The notes below the pieces were generated by a model. It saw only the letters and a list, made by a program, of their open reading frames with translations. It did no database searches and was not told the DNA's origin. Made by a program: the position numbers and the translations under genes. Positions 46,126 to 56,865 of a stretch of 64,000 nt of DNA are shown here, piece after piece (the first letter of the stretch is position 1; every line of letters begins with the position of its first letter). The DNA lies in contig NC_033627.1 of the NCBI RefSeq assembly GCF_001540865.1, forward strand, positions 3,662,634 to 3,726,633, given 5' to 3'. The stretch comes from Ananas comosus. Taxonomy: Eukaryota; Streptophyta; Magnoliopsida; Poales; Bromeliaceae.

Positions 46126-46541
46126 AGAAAAAACTTCAAATACCCCGGTGGTTTCATTCTTTCTCATCTCAGTATCCTGTTATTTAAAGTGTATTAAATT
46201 AGTACCCTGTGATTTTACACTTTCTCACTTTAGTATCCTGTGGTTTAATATCTTATGGTTTAAAGTGTCTTACCCTGTGGTTTCGCACTTTATCACTTTA
46301 GTACCCTGTGGTTTAATATTTCATTAAGAGAAAAATAAAACCACGGGGTACTAATTAACTTGATACAAAAATAAAATGACAGAATACTAACTTGATACAT
46401 TTTAAACCATAGAGTACTAAAGTGAGAAAGTGCGAAACCACAGGGTACTAACTACAGGGTACTAACTTGATACACTTTAAACCGCAGGGCACTAAAATGA
46501 AAAAGTGCAAAACCACGGGGGGTTTCTTGAAGTTTTCCCTA
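46126..46541. mobile_element. CTGTGGTTTC-family MITE with internal duplications
   Basis: Longer than its relatives: the phrase CACTTTAGTACCCTGTGGTTT occurs several times on the left half and its complement several times on the right half, so the arms were extended by local duplication. Confidence 0.8.
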
Positions 46542-46550
46542 ATTTATTTA

Positions 46551-46780
46551 GGCTTCATTTGAAATTGTAGGGAGATTGTGTTATGCACGATCAGAAAGGA
46601 TAATAAAAAAAAATGTTGTTTGTTTCCGTATGTAATATTACATTGCATGTATCGCAATTAATCGGTTATGATATATTTTCTGCGGTCTAATCAGAGAACG
46701 CAGAAGCATATCTTTATATATTTTTTCCTCAACTCCATTTTATCTAATGCGTCAGAGAGATTTCAATACCAAACTAAGCC
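46551..46780. mobile_element. Tourist-like MITE (PIF/Harbinger type)
   Basis: It starts GGCTTCATTTGAAATTG and ends CAATACCAAACTAAGCC, inverted. TTA at 46548-46550 and 46781-46783 is the 3-bp duplication typical of Tourist elements. Relative at 15988. Confidence 0.8.
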
Positions 46781-46840
46781 TTAGTTGTGTAAGATTAAGA
46801 AGTGCGTTTATAAATTTTTATCATTTTATTTATGAAATAG

Positions 46841-47363
46841 GAGCTAGGCTACTATGCTCTTGGTGGCACGGAGGCTTCCGTACTATCAAATTGTTTTCAA
46901 TAATGTGGCTTTCAAATCAATGATCGGCTTCATTAGAGTTGATCTATACTATTGAAAATATTTGAAAACTAATTTCATAAATTTTCGACATTATTTAGTT
47001 AGTGATCAAAAGTTCTCAAAATTGATAGTTTTAATGGTCGATGTGATGCGTTTGTGAATTTAACGGTGTAAAATAATTTAAATCTGATAAAATTTTTATA
47101 GAAAAATCTTTTCATTATTTAGAGTAAGATTAATATCTCTGATCTTAAATTCAAGTCATTTATCATTATTTTTATGAGATTTTTATTTTTTAACCATTCA
47201 TTTTTAGGTTACTTGTTTGATAGGTAAATAATATCAAAAAATTATGAAATTTAGTTTTCAAATACCTTCAATAATATATATCAAGCTTAATGTGTCGCAT
47301 CATCGAAAAATAATATGATAGTACGGAAGCCTCCGTACTATTGATAATATAACAGTTGGACTT
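46841..47363. mobile_element. MITE, GGCTACTAT family, class B
   Basis: The left end GAGCTAGGCTACTATGCTC, with arm GGCACGGAGGCTTCCGTAC, pairs with the right end GTACGGAAGCCTCCGTAC to TAACAGTTGGACTT. The flanking 9-mers ATGAAATAG and ATGAGATGA agree at 6 of 9. Full-length relative of 5527-6010. Confidence 0.8.
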
Positions 47364-47650
47364 ATGAGATGATGATATTATCTTTTATGTAAAAAAAAAA
47401 TTATATTTAAAAAATATTTTAGTTAATAAATATATTTTGGTCAAAATATAAAAATTATTTTTTTAAATATTTATATTTAAAAGAATATTTGAGAAAGATT
47501 TTTGAAATCAATAGAAGAACTTTGCTCGTCCAGGAATAAATAAATTATTTAGTACATTAAAAATTATCCCAAAACAAGTACATATTAACTCTTTAGAAAT
47601 AGAATATATAATATACTATAAATTTCTATGGAATTCAAACACTCCTCAGG

Positions 47651-48147
47651 TTTTAAGAAAAAAGTGGGACCCGCCTCTTCTCTAAATATTAGAAATAAGT
47701 TTTTTAGTGGGGCCCACTTTCTCTCAATTTTTAATTAAGAGGGGCCATTTAATTAAAACTTTTGGATTCCTTCTCTCCTTCCAAACGCCCTTCCGTTTTC
47801 TCTCTCTCTCAATCTGCATTTTAAAAAAAATGTGGGACCTGCCTCTCTTCTAAATATTAAGAATAATTTTTTTAGTGGGTCCACTTTCCCTTTCTTTCTT
47901 TAATTAGAAGAGGCCATTTAATTAAAATTTTGGATTCCTTCTCTCTTTCCATGCGCCCCTCCGTCTTCCCCTCTCAATCCCGCGTTTTAGAAAAAAATGT
48001 AAGACCCGTTTTTTCTCTAAATATTAAGAATAATTATTTTCATAGGACCCACTTTCTCTCTCTCTTTAATTAGGAGGGGCACATTTAATTAAAATTTTTG
48101 GATTTCTTCCCTCCTCCCCCAAACGCCCCTCCGTCTCCTCCCTCTCA
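47651..48147. repeat. Three tandem units of about 165 bp
   Basis: Units start near 47651, 47818 and 47980 with TTTTAAAAAAAATGTGGGACC-like sequence. Each contains TCTCTAAATATTA, a CCCACTTTC block, GGGGCCATTTAATTAAAA, then a pyrimidine run with ACGCCCCTCCGTCT. A pyrimidine-rich tail continues to 48260. Confidence 0.9.
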
Positions 48148-48301
48148 ACTTTTGTTTAGTCCATCCCACTTGCCCCTTCCACTCCTCTATCTCAAATTCT
48201 CTTCTTTTTTTTTTTACCACCCGCTCCTCCGCCTTCTCTTCTCTATCTCATTCCTTTCAATCCAGAAATAACGCATAGCGTGCAGTGGTGGTGGTGGTAG
48301 C

Positions 48302-48874
48302 TAGACCTGGCAATCTCGACCCATACTCGTGGGTGCCCGCGGGTTACCCGCAAATTTGCGGGTATGGGTACCAACTTTTCAAACCCAAAAAATTACGAGT
48401 AAAACGGGTGGGTACCCATTAAGCTGTTGGCATTTTGGATAACCCGCGGATACCTACGAGTACCCGCACATATATATTTTTAATTAAAAAATACATATTT
48501 TAATTAAAATACATATATTTTTATTTATCCATCATAAAAATTCTAACCCTAATTTCTTATCGCGTCTTTTATATTACGAATTTTTTTTTGCTTTAAAACT
48601 TTAAATATTTTTATTATATGTTATGATATTTTAAATAATGAATTATGTTATATTTTTAAAACTTTTATATATGTATTTGCACTTAAAAAATATAAGAGAA
48701 AAAAAGAAAAAAAATTGCGGGTAACCCGCATACCCACCCACTCACCCACGGGCGGGTATGGGTAAAGATGTTGGTTACTCAAAAATTTGCGGGTAAATTT
48801 TACTCATGCCTAAGTAACTCGCCGGTGCAATGACCCGCCCGCGGGTTATCGAACCTGCCCGTTTGCCAGGTCTA
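48302..48874. mobile_element. hAT-type MITE with 8-bp target duplication
   Basis: Terminal inverted repeats TAGACCTGGCAA and TTGCCAGGTCTA. GTGGTAGC flanks both sides (48294-48301 and 48875-48882), the 8-bp size made by hAT elements. Subterminal regions are rich in GGGTACCC, CCGCGGG and GCGGGTAACCCGC motifs in both orientations. Confidence 0.92.
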
Positions 48875-49296
48875 GTGGTAGCCGGTTAGAGAACGAGGTG
48901 GCGATGGAGGTGGGCAGGAGCGGTATGCAGTTCCACCACCGCAGATATCAAAGAAGAGCCTATGGTCTCTGTGACGGGATGCGGTTCTTTCTCAATAGAA
49001 TAGTGACTTCTTCTTCTTTTTTTATGTCTTAGTGTTATTTGATTTTATGCCGTGAATAATTTATTTAATATTAATATTTTATTTTTTAAGAGACCTTTTT
49101 TGAACTATTTTGGATTCAATTTGTACCCTTTTTTACTTTTATTTTCTGCCTTTTTTTTGTTTTCTATTAGATTTAATTTTGTAGAGTAAACTATATGGAT
49201 AAGTCCCTACATTATTTGGATATTACAATAAATGTGTTATTACCAACAAGATCAACTGCCTTGCCTTTTTATCAGGTTTCATAAATTTCATCGAAA
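48600..49296. repeat. 0.7 kb block, copy 1 (ends at N)
   Basis: Holds the right half of the hAT MITE and its 3' flank. It is repeated with few changes at 49298-49991. Confidence 0.95.
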
Positions 49297-49297
49297 N

Positions 49298-49991
49298 TTT
49301 AAATATTTTTATTATATGTTATGATATTTTAAATAATGAATTATGTTATATTTTTAAAACTTTTATATATGTATTTGCACTTAAAAAATATAAGAGAAAA
49401 AAATAAAAAAAAAATTGCGGGTAACCCGCATACCCACCCACCCACCCGCGGGCGGGTATGGGTAAAGATGTTGACTACTTAAAAATTTGCGGGTAAATTT
49501 TATCCATGCCTAAGTAACCCGTCGGTACAATGAACCGCCCGCGGGTTACCCAACCTGCCCGTTTGCCAAGTCTAGTGGTAGCCGGTTAAAGAACGAGGTG
49601 GCGATGGCGGTGGGCAGCAGCGGCATGCAGTTCCACCACCACAGATATCAAAGAAGAGCCTATGATCTCTGTGACGGGATGCGGTTCTTTCTTAATGGAA
49701 TAGTAACTTCTTCTTCTTTTTTTTTATGTCTTAGTATTATTTGATTTTATGCCGTGAATAATTTATTAGTATTAATATTTTATTTTTTAAGAGATCTTTT
49801 TTGAACTTTTTGGATTCAATTCGTACCTTTTTTTACTTTTATTTTTTGCCTTTTTTTTGTTTTCTACTAGAATTAATTTTGTAGAGTAAACTATATGGAT
49901 AAGTCCCTACATTATTTGGATATTACAATAAATGTGTTATTACCAACAAGATCAACTGCCTTCTAATCAGGTTTCATAAATTTCACCGAAA
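49298..49991. repeat. 0.7 kb block, copy 2 (starts after N)
   Basis: Starts TTTAAATATTTTTATTAT directly after N at 49297, in the middle of the MITE, and follows copy 1 to the CCGAAATCT at about 49991. It repeats the right end TTGCCAAGTCTA (one mismatch to copy 1) and the GTGGTAGC duplication at 49575-49582. Confidence 0.95.
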
Positions 49992-50267
49992 TCTAAAAAT
50001 CAATAATGTATCCAAAATTTTGAAAAAATAATTCCCAAAATGTAGTTATATATTGATATTTCTTTTTTACATTTTTATTTCTTTATTTAATTTGTAAATT
50101 TTAATATGATCATTTCATTTTTATTTTTTTATGTAATTTACAAATTTTTACTATAATAATTTCTATTCGCTATATCGCGCGGGTCTCTAAACAAGTATAA
50201 TAATAAAATTCATAAATATAATGTTTAATTATAGATAATTAAGTAAAAATTTATGTCTTTTATTTTA

Positions 50268-50676
50268 GGGTTAATTGCATATAGGTCCCCATAAATATAA
50301 TAAATTACAAATGTATTCCTGTAAATTTCAACTTTCATAAATTATTCTTGCAAAATTTCTAATGTTTTTAAATATATCCCTCTGGTATATTACCGTTAAA
50401 GAACCGTTAGAAACCTGTTTATATTTTCAATTTTGCTATCACAAATATGTCCCTCTAAAAGTTATAAGAGAATAATATAAAAGAGATAAAAATATCAAAA
50501 ATTAAATAAGGTAAAGTATTTAACTTATGATTAACTAAATTTTTTTAACTGATTCTAACGACAAAAATATATCTGAAAATATTAGAACTTTTGTAGGAAT
50601 AATTTATGAAAGTTGAACTTTATATAAATATATTTGTAATTTACTATGTTTGCTGGGACCTGTATACAAGTAACCC
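50268..50676. mobile_element. Mutator-like MITE, GGGTTAAT family
   Basis: The ends GGGTTAATTGCATATAGGTC and GACCTGTATACAAGTAACCC are inverted. Flanks TTTATTTTA and TTCATTTTA agree at 8 of 9 bases. Same family as 43315. Confidence 0.85.
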
Positions 50677-51764
50677 TTCATTTTAATAGATTGGATGCAG
50701 GTACAATTGCTTTGTCTCTAACTATATTCAATTTGAAAACCACTAAGTCTACAATTCAAAAAGATTATAAACTCTATAATCCTCCATCCATGAGGCTGTA
50801 GGATTTATCAATCTTTTTTTTTTTGAGATTTAGTAAAAAAATTTTAAAAAATGTGAAGTAAGTGCTAAGACAAGTAAAAATATTAGGACGTTCGAGGATA
50901 AGTAAAATGAATTGTAGGGATATGGTCGCTTATATAATTTTTTTAAAAAAAATGCTCCATGTGGATCCCACCATTTTACACCCCCTCATTTGAGGATCTA
51001 ATGATAAAAAAATTTCTTATAATTAGTAAATAAATTCCAACCATGAAATAGTTAATGCTGAAAGATAGAAAATTCTCAATAACTATTCACTTTTTACTTT
51101 TTTTTCTCTCACTTTTAAATTTGACTTCTTAAAATTTTAAAAATATTTTCAAAAGATTATAGCATTAATAAAGAGAGCTCTTTGTTTTGTAATAAAAAAA
51201 TAATTTTTAATATATTTTTTATTTTTAAAAATATTTTTTATATAAATTATAAAAAATAAACAAAATAATGACAAAATTCTAAGGAATGGTTGGTTAAATG
51301 TATTAGCTAAAAATTTTGATAGAATAAAACATAATTTTTTAAAAATTAAAGAAAATAAATAAATATTTATGGAAGTATTTTTTGTGTTTAAGTCAAAGGT
51401 TAGATACAAGTCTTACACTAATGTTATAAAACAATAGCATCACGGGATGTGTGGTTTATCAAAAAAGTGTGTAAATTTTTTTTTTTTTTAAAAAAGTTTT
51501 CATGAAATTTTTTTTTTCGATTTTTCATCCGTTTTGTATCCAAGAAAACAAGTTTTTTAAAAATTTACTTTCTAAATTTATTTCAAAAATAAAAATATTA
51601 GTTTTTTATTAATTTGAAAAGAAGAGTTTTAAAAAGTATATATATATTTTTATAACTAAACGGACGAGAAAAAACGAATTCTTTTTATTTTCAAGTTAAC
51701 CAAACTGTTCGCTTAAAGAAAAAGAAAAAGTGCAAAAAAACAAAGAATTAGATTAAAATATTAT
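50677..51764. other. Very AT-rich intergenic stretch
   Basis: About 51440-51715 has GGTTTATCAAAAAAGTGTG on the left and TTAACCAAACTGTTCGC on the right, possibly a worn MITE similar to 25850-26170. No coding sequence. Confidence 0.4.
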
Positions 51765-51994
51765 GAACTAGGCTACTATGCTATTAATAGCACCAAGTCA
51801 TTGGTGCTACCAAGTTTTTGGTCATTGGATTAAGAGATGTGCGATTAGGATAATGTGGGACCCCTCGGGTTGAGTGGGTGATTGGTTGAATAGTATAATC
51901 TAACGGGTGAAAATGACCAAAAGGGTAGATCTAACGGCGGAAAACTTGGTAGCACCAAGTGCTTTGTGCTAGTAATAGCATAGTAGCCGGACTC
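51765..51994. mobile_element. MITE, GGCTACTAT family, class A, with 9-bp duplication
   Basis: Ends GAACTAGGCTACTATGC and GCATAGTAGCCGGACTC. AAATATTAT is present at 51756-51764 and 51995-52003, a perfect 9-bp duplication. This assigns the family to Mutator-type transposition. The interior is a short version of 4633-4941 in opposite orientation. Confidence 0.9.
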
Positions 51995-52003
51995 AAATAT
52001 TAT

Positions 52004-52355
52004 TAATAGCACTAAATTATTGGTGCTATTAAGTTTTTGATTTACCGACCGTCCCTAGAGCATGTGGCAAAAGACTTGGTGGTTGGTATCGAGATCCTAA
52101 GTTCGAATTCTAGTTGATTCACATTTATAGCTAAGTTTATTTTTCGAAGTTTTTGATTTTTGAATAAAGCTATATGCAGTTAGGATATCTCTTAAAAAAA
52201 AAAGTTTTTGATTTTTCAATGAATCGATGTATGGTTAGAATGATAGTGGTCTTTAAAGTTGAGTGTGTGGTTGATTGAATAGTTATAATCTAACAAGTAA
52301 AGATAATCAAAGGTTGATCTAACACAGAAAATTTAATATCATTGTATCCGGACTC
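52004..52355. mobile_element. Second class A MITE, interrupted by a SINE
   Basis: Left remnant TAATAGCACTAAATTATTGG, right remnant TATCATTGTATCCGGACTCC. The phrase AAGTTTTTGATTT occurs at 52031, 52147 and 52203, before and after the inserted SINE and once more in the interior. Confidence 0.65.
52044..52145 (+). mobile_element. tRNA-derived SINE, 3' truncated
   Basis: Matches the first two thirds of 15325-15491 (CCGTCCCTAGAGC, GTTCGAATTCTAG, CTAAGTTTATTT). The usual 3' part and A tail are missing. AAGTTTTTGATTT lies on both sides (52031-52043 and 52147-52159), consistent with a target duplication. Confidence 0.75.
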
Positions 52356-52589
52356 CAAAAAAAAAAAAAAATGGCATATTTCCGTAATTTAAGCCGTAAA
52401 CCATGCCCACTAACTTTCCCCATCCTCCCCCCACCCTCTCCTCATAAAACACTCCTCTCCCTCATAATCTCATTTCCCCTTCTCCTCCTCTTCTATACAT
52501 TCATTTCCCCCCTCTCTATATCTCTCTCTCTCTCTTAATACATTCCCCTCAAAATCGATCCACAAATCAGAAGAGGGAGGGTGTAGAGA

Positions 52590-52610
52590 GAGAGAGAGAG
52601 AGAGAGAGAT
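52590..52610. repeat. (GA)n microsatellite forming the start context of the gamma-glutamyl peptidase
   Basis: A GA run ends in GAGATGGG, so it supplies the bases before the ATG, with purine at -3. Confidence 0.9.
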
Positions 52611-55600
52611 GGGGGGAGGGGGTGTTGTTGTTGTTGAAGAGGAGGAGGAGGAGGAAGTGGAAGTGGCGAGGGGGGGAGCGGGGAAGGAGAAGAGGAAGAG
52701 GAAGAAGAAGTACGGGGTGCTGATGTGCGCGGAGGAGGAGCCGGAGTACGTGAGGGAGGCGCACGGGGGCTACTTCAAGATGTTCGTGCGGCTGCTCGGG
52801 GACGAGGGCGAGACCTGGCACCTCTTCCGGGCGGCGCGCGGCGAGCTCCCCACCGCCGCCGACGCCGCCGCCTTCGACGGCTTCGTCGTCACCGGCAGCT
52901 GCAGCGACGCCCACGGCCCCGACCCCTGGATCGCCCACCTCGCCCACCTCCTCCAAACCCTCGCCGCCGCCCGCACCACCATCCTCCTCGGCTTCTGCTT
53001 CGGACACCAGGTCCCCCTTTATTTCTTCTTTTATCCAGGCTAAATTACAGAAAACTTCCTATCAAAACCTCATTTTTCTTTTTTTTTTCTATCATTTAAA
53101 AATTCACATTTTGCCGGCTTATAAAATGAAAAATGTTTACGCGAGGGTACGGTGTGAACTGTGATGATAAAATGATTATTTTGTCCCTCATCATATTCAC
53201 AGTTGAGAAGATTGAAAATATTTTTGACATAAAAAAATAATAATAATATCTTATAGATTTTCATGCCAGAAAGAGAAAAAGGAAAACCTAATTTTTTTGA
53301 AATAAATTAAATTATTATTATACTATTATAGGAGCCCAAAAAAAAAAGTATTTACTATGTATTATTATTTAGTCTTTGATGAATTTCTTGGGTTTAATGG
53401 GATGATATAGGTGGAATATTATTTAATCTAAAGACTACAAAATTAATAGTAAATACTATTTATTTATTAGTAACAGTATCATAAACTGACTTACTAAAAG
53501 TATTTATAATATTAAAATCATTCAGTAAGCAAAAGTTAAACCCTTTTATTAGGTTGCAATCACAAAGGGAAAAAGCTTTTCCTAATATATAAATTATTAA
53601 TAGATGATTTAATCTAATGTTCAAATAATTAATATCATAGCAATATCAGCATGAGCAGTGTTGCTTGTGTTGCTTGTCTGTGTAAATTATTATTCTGATC
53701 AATGATTTTTAATACTAAAAATGTTTAAGAAAAATTTATGAACCGTATGGTCCCTATCAGAAGAGTGCAAGGGTGTCAAATATTAATATATAATAACACC
53801 ACAAAAAACAAAATTAATACGTATGTTGCATATGAAAAGGTGCAGTCACTTTTTGTCCTTTATGACAATTTTTGTTGTTGATGCGTGGGTCACGAGGTGT
53901 CGTACCGTGACACAGCTGGTACGTTATTGTCCGTAGAAGACGATCTTTTCTTATTTTGTTGGGATTTTAGAGAATCAATAACAGGAAAATGTCGGAATGT
54001 GGATGTAAAAAAACATGTACTATGACAAATTCTTTAAAGATTTTTTTTAGGAAAAATGCCAACATTAATGATCATTTGAAATGAAGAGTTAGAAATTAAT
54101 AATAGAAAACAAAAAATTCTTGTACCCTCTCCCTTTATCGCTTTTAGCTTTAATATTTTGTAGTTTTAACTGTACTGTTTTCCGTTATTTTGTAGTTTTA
54201 ACTGTACTGTTTTTCGTTAAAACTATAACTTACTGCACACATGCGGTGGAGTCTTGGAGATGTTTATACACATCTATAGGAGTCGATAAAAAGGATATGA
54301 AAAATTGATAAGGAAGGTATGGAACTCCTTGGGATTTAATCCTGATCAGTTTTGAGGAGTTTTTGAAGAGTCCCTACGTCAGAAAAGCAACAACCTATGA
54401 TGCACATGCGTAGCACACGGTAGTTTTAACGGAGGAAATAACAAGAAAATGCAAGAAAAAACGAAATAGAAATCAGTACAATTAAAATCACATGGTACTA
54501 AGTGAAAAAAAAGGGTAATCCACAAGTGTATTTGAAGTTTTCTCTTAATAAAAAAGATTTGACTTTAGTTGTTTTGGACTCGCCATAATCTTTGGTTAAT
54601 AGTGGTAATGTGAAGAAGCTGGTGTTTTTGTTTGATTAACAGTAGTAGCTTAACTATTTAGCATATTTCTTGCTCTTTTCTTTTTTTTTTCTTTTTTTGT
54701 TTTAGTTGTTGTTGCAAGAATTCCTTAGAACAATTCACAAAATACCTTATTTATTCAGTTATTTATTTTTTGTATATGTAGATTTTAAGCCGAGCTTTAG
54801 GCGGCAAGACGGGCCGAGCCGTAAATGGATGGGACATAGGAGTGACCTGCATCCACCCTTCTAACTCTACACTGAAGCTTCTCTCTTCCCTCCACATCCC
54901 TTCTCATCTCCCTGTCATCGAATGCCACCGCGATGAGGTATACCAAATTCAACCATTTTAGTTAAAAACAAAGTATAACATCTATAGATGCGACAATTAT
55001 TCGTATTCGCCTTTCTATTGCATCTGAGTGTAGAATCATATAATTCATGAATATTCGAGAAACTCAATAAGTTTTGAAGCTTTTTAGGTGTGGGAGCTCC
55101 CTCCTAATGCAGAGGTGATGGCTAGATCAGAAAAAACTGGGATAGAGATGTTTAGGTATGGAGATCATGTCATGGGCATTCAAGGGCACCCTGAGTATAC
55201 CAAAGACATTCTCTTGCACCTCATTGATCGCCTTCTCCAACGCAATCTTATTCAGGTATGAACAATTTCATAACAAAATTTCTTATGACTTAAAATCGCA
55301 AAATTTTCAGCGTAATGTAGCGCACAATCCTTTGTTTTGAATTGTGTACTTTGATATCGAGCCTAATCATGTGGTGTTAAGTTGAGCACTTTGATGTTGA
55401 GCCTAATCACTTGGTGTTAAATTGATGCGCTTCTTGATGAAGCAATTAGTTTTTTATGATATATGGTGTTATCAAGTCAAGAACATTTTATCTCTTGCCG
55501 AAGCAGCTTCGACTTCAATATCACTACCTTCCTGAAAATATCACTATTAATGTTTAGATTTAATTGCCAGATGCTTTCTGTAAATCTAGCTACACCACGG

Positions 55601-55883
55601 GTACATGAGCTCGTAGTATCAAAATAGTGTTGGTTACTTCTTTTGAGTTTGTGTTATTGCTGTAGTTTGCAAATTTTAATCTGAATTTCAATCTATGTTG
55701 AGACACTTCCTCGCGAATGGAAACTAAAATGGAGGTTTGACATTGCAGATGTCGCATGCCGAAGATGCGAAAGCAAGCTTAGAAGTGCGGGAGCCGGACC
55801 GCGAGGCGTGGCAGAGGCTTTGCAAGAGCTTCCTTAAGGGAAAACTGCCGCAGTTGAAGCCTTTACCCATAGAAGATGAGTAA
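52609..55883 (+). CDS. Gamma-glutamyl peptidase, class I glutamine amidotransferase-like (GGP)
   Basis: Exons 52609-53010, 54782-54937, 55088-55255 and 55749-55883 give 286 aa with GT..AG borders. The glutamine-amidotransferase fold has its nucleophile elbow GFCFGHQ (Cys130) and the His/Glu pair in GIQGHPEYT (His220, Glu222). ILSRALGGKTGRAVNGWDIG and FRYGDHVMGIQGHP are typical of plant GGP1-GGP5. In Arabidopsis, GGP1 and GGP3 remove gamma-Glu from glutathione conjugates in the cytosol during glucosinolate and camalexin synthesis; outside Brassicales they probably act in general glutathione-conjugate turnover. The N terminus has Gly, Val, Glu and Lys runs from simple repeats and may be longer than usual. 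No transit peptide is evident. The next gene is convergent. Confidence 0.93.
53038..53298. mobile_element. GGCTAAATTACA-family MITE in GGP intron 1
   Basis: The left end GGCTAAATTACAGAAAACTTCC matches 62421-63106, as do the inner GTTTACGCGAGGGTACGGTG-like and ATGATTATTTTGTCCCTC phrases. The right end GGAAAACCTAATTTT is eroded. Confidence 0.65.
54105..54541. mobile_element. Worn CTGTGGTTTC-family MITE in GGP intron 1
   Basis: The right end CACAAGTGTATTTGAAGTTTTC and inner AAATCACATGGTACTAAGTG fit the family. The left part has a duplicated TTTTGTAGTTTTAACTGTAC. Edges approximate. Confidence 0.45.
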
Positions 55884-56865
55884 TCGGATGACCATCCATT
55901 TTAACTTGTACATGAACATTTTCCTCAGATGTACCAATAAGGAAAACTAGATTTGATTAATCTCGGTTGACCTTACTGGTTTTCCACCTGGACTGGACTG
56001 GACTGGACTGGACTGGACTGGAGATTATTATTGAATGAATGAGCTTTTCGGTTTTCTGGAACTGAAAGACACAGCAAACATCAACTGATGCTCTTTTCTG
56101 GGACTAGGATACATTTTACCTGTGTTATAAATCTCATCTTACAAGATAAAATCAATATTTCTCAGATCAAAATTTGAAACAACTCAATTACAGGCAAGTT
56201 CGACGACGAAAAAGAAGATTCATCCCAAGGTCCGTAATAATCAACAACCCTCAAGAAATGGCAAATTACTGCAGATTGTGGAAGGAAATTTGGGTAGAAA
56301 AGAGATAGTTCCGACATACTTAAGAAATGGCAAGTTAGAGTGTAGTAAAATGTAACAGTGTAAAGCGTAAGACTACCACATATGACCAATTTACAAAGAA
56401 ACCACAGCTGCAGAAGGAAAATATGAAAGAAAAAGCAGACTAGCATAAGAAGTGTTGTTTTCGAAACCCAGAAAATTTAATGGTTCTGTACTTAAGAGAG
56501 ATTTTCACACATTAGCAGCAATTCTCAAACAAAAGTCCTGCTAGTGCTTCAAACATCTCTAGCTAAGCAAACCTCGTAAGCTCCAACACGACAAAATATT
56601 GTTACGAGTTCAACAAGGAAATCACACTGTCCATATTTTCAAATCCACGGTTCTCATTTCCAGTTTCTCAGAGTAGAAGTATGCATTTGTGTCCCGTAAT
56701 TAAACTCAAAAATAACAAGAGTTCAAAGAAATATACGGCACATAGTCATACGAATAGTTTCGACAGTCGGACGAAATTATTCAATAAACATCAGTTACTC
56801 TTTGGGCACAAAGAAATGAGCTGCTGCACAAAATAATATCTGATCAATTATTTTATATTATTCAG
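55884..56865. other. Convergent intergenic region
   Basis: Holds the 3' UTRs of the GGP gene (plus) and the CHCHD gene (minus). A GGACT pentamer repeats about six times at 55989-56018. Nothing else seen. Confidence 0.6.

Noticed and set aside
45863..46327. 154-codon ORF on the plus strand
   Set aside because: Crosses an A-rich run into a known MITE; composition is not coding.
37527..52600. Hidden gene in the 15 kb gene-poor block
   Set aside because: I looked on both strands for exon-like blocks with splice sites and found only repeats; a small non-coding RNA cannot be excluded by eye.
52567..53007. 146-codon minus-strand ORF opposite GGP exon 1
   Set aside because: Shadow of a GC-rich exon; runs of Gly, Ala and Leu only.
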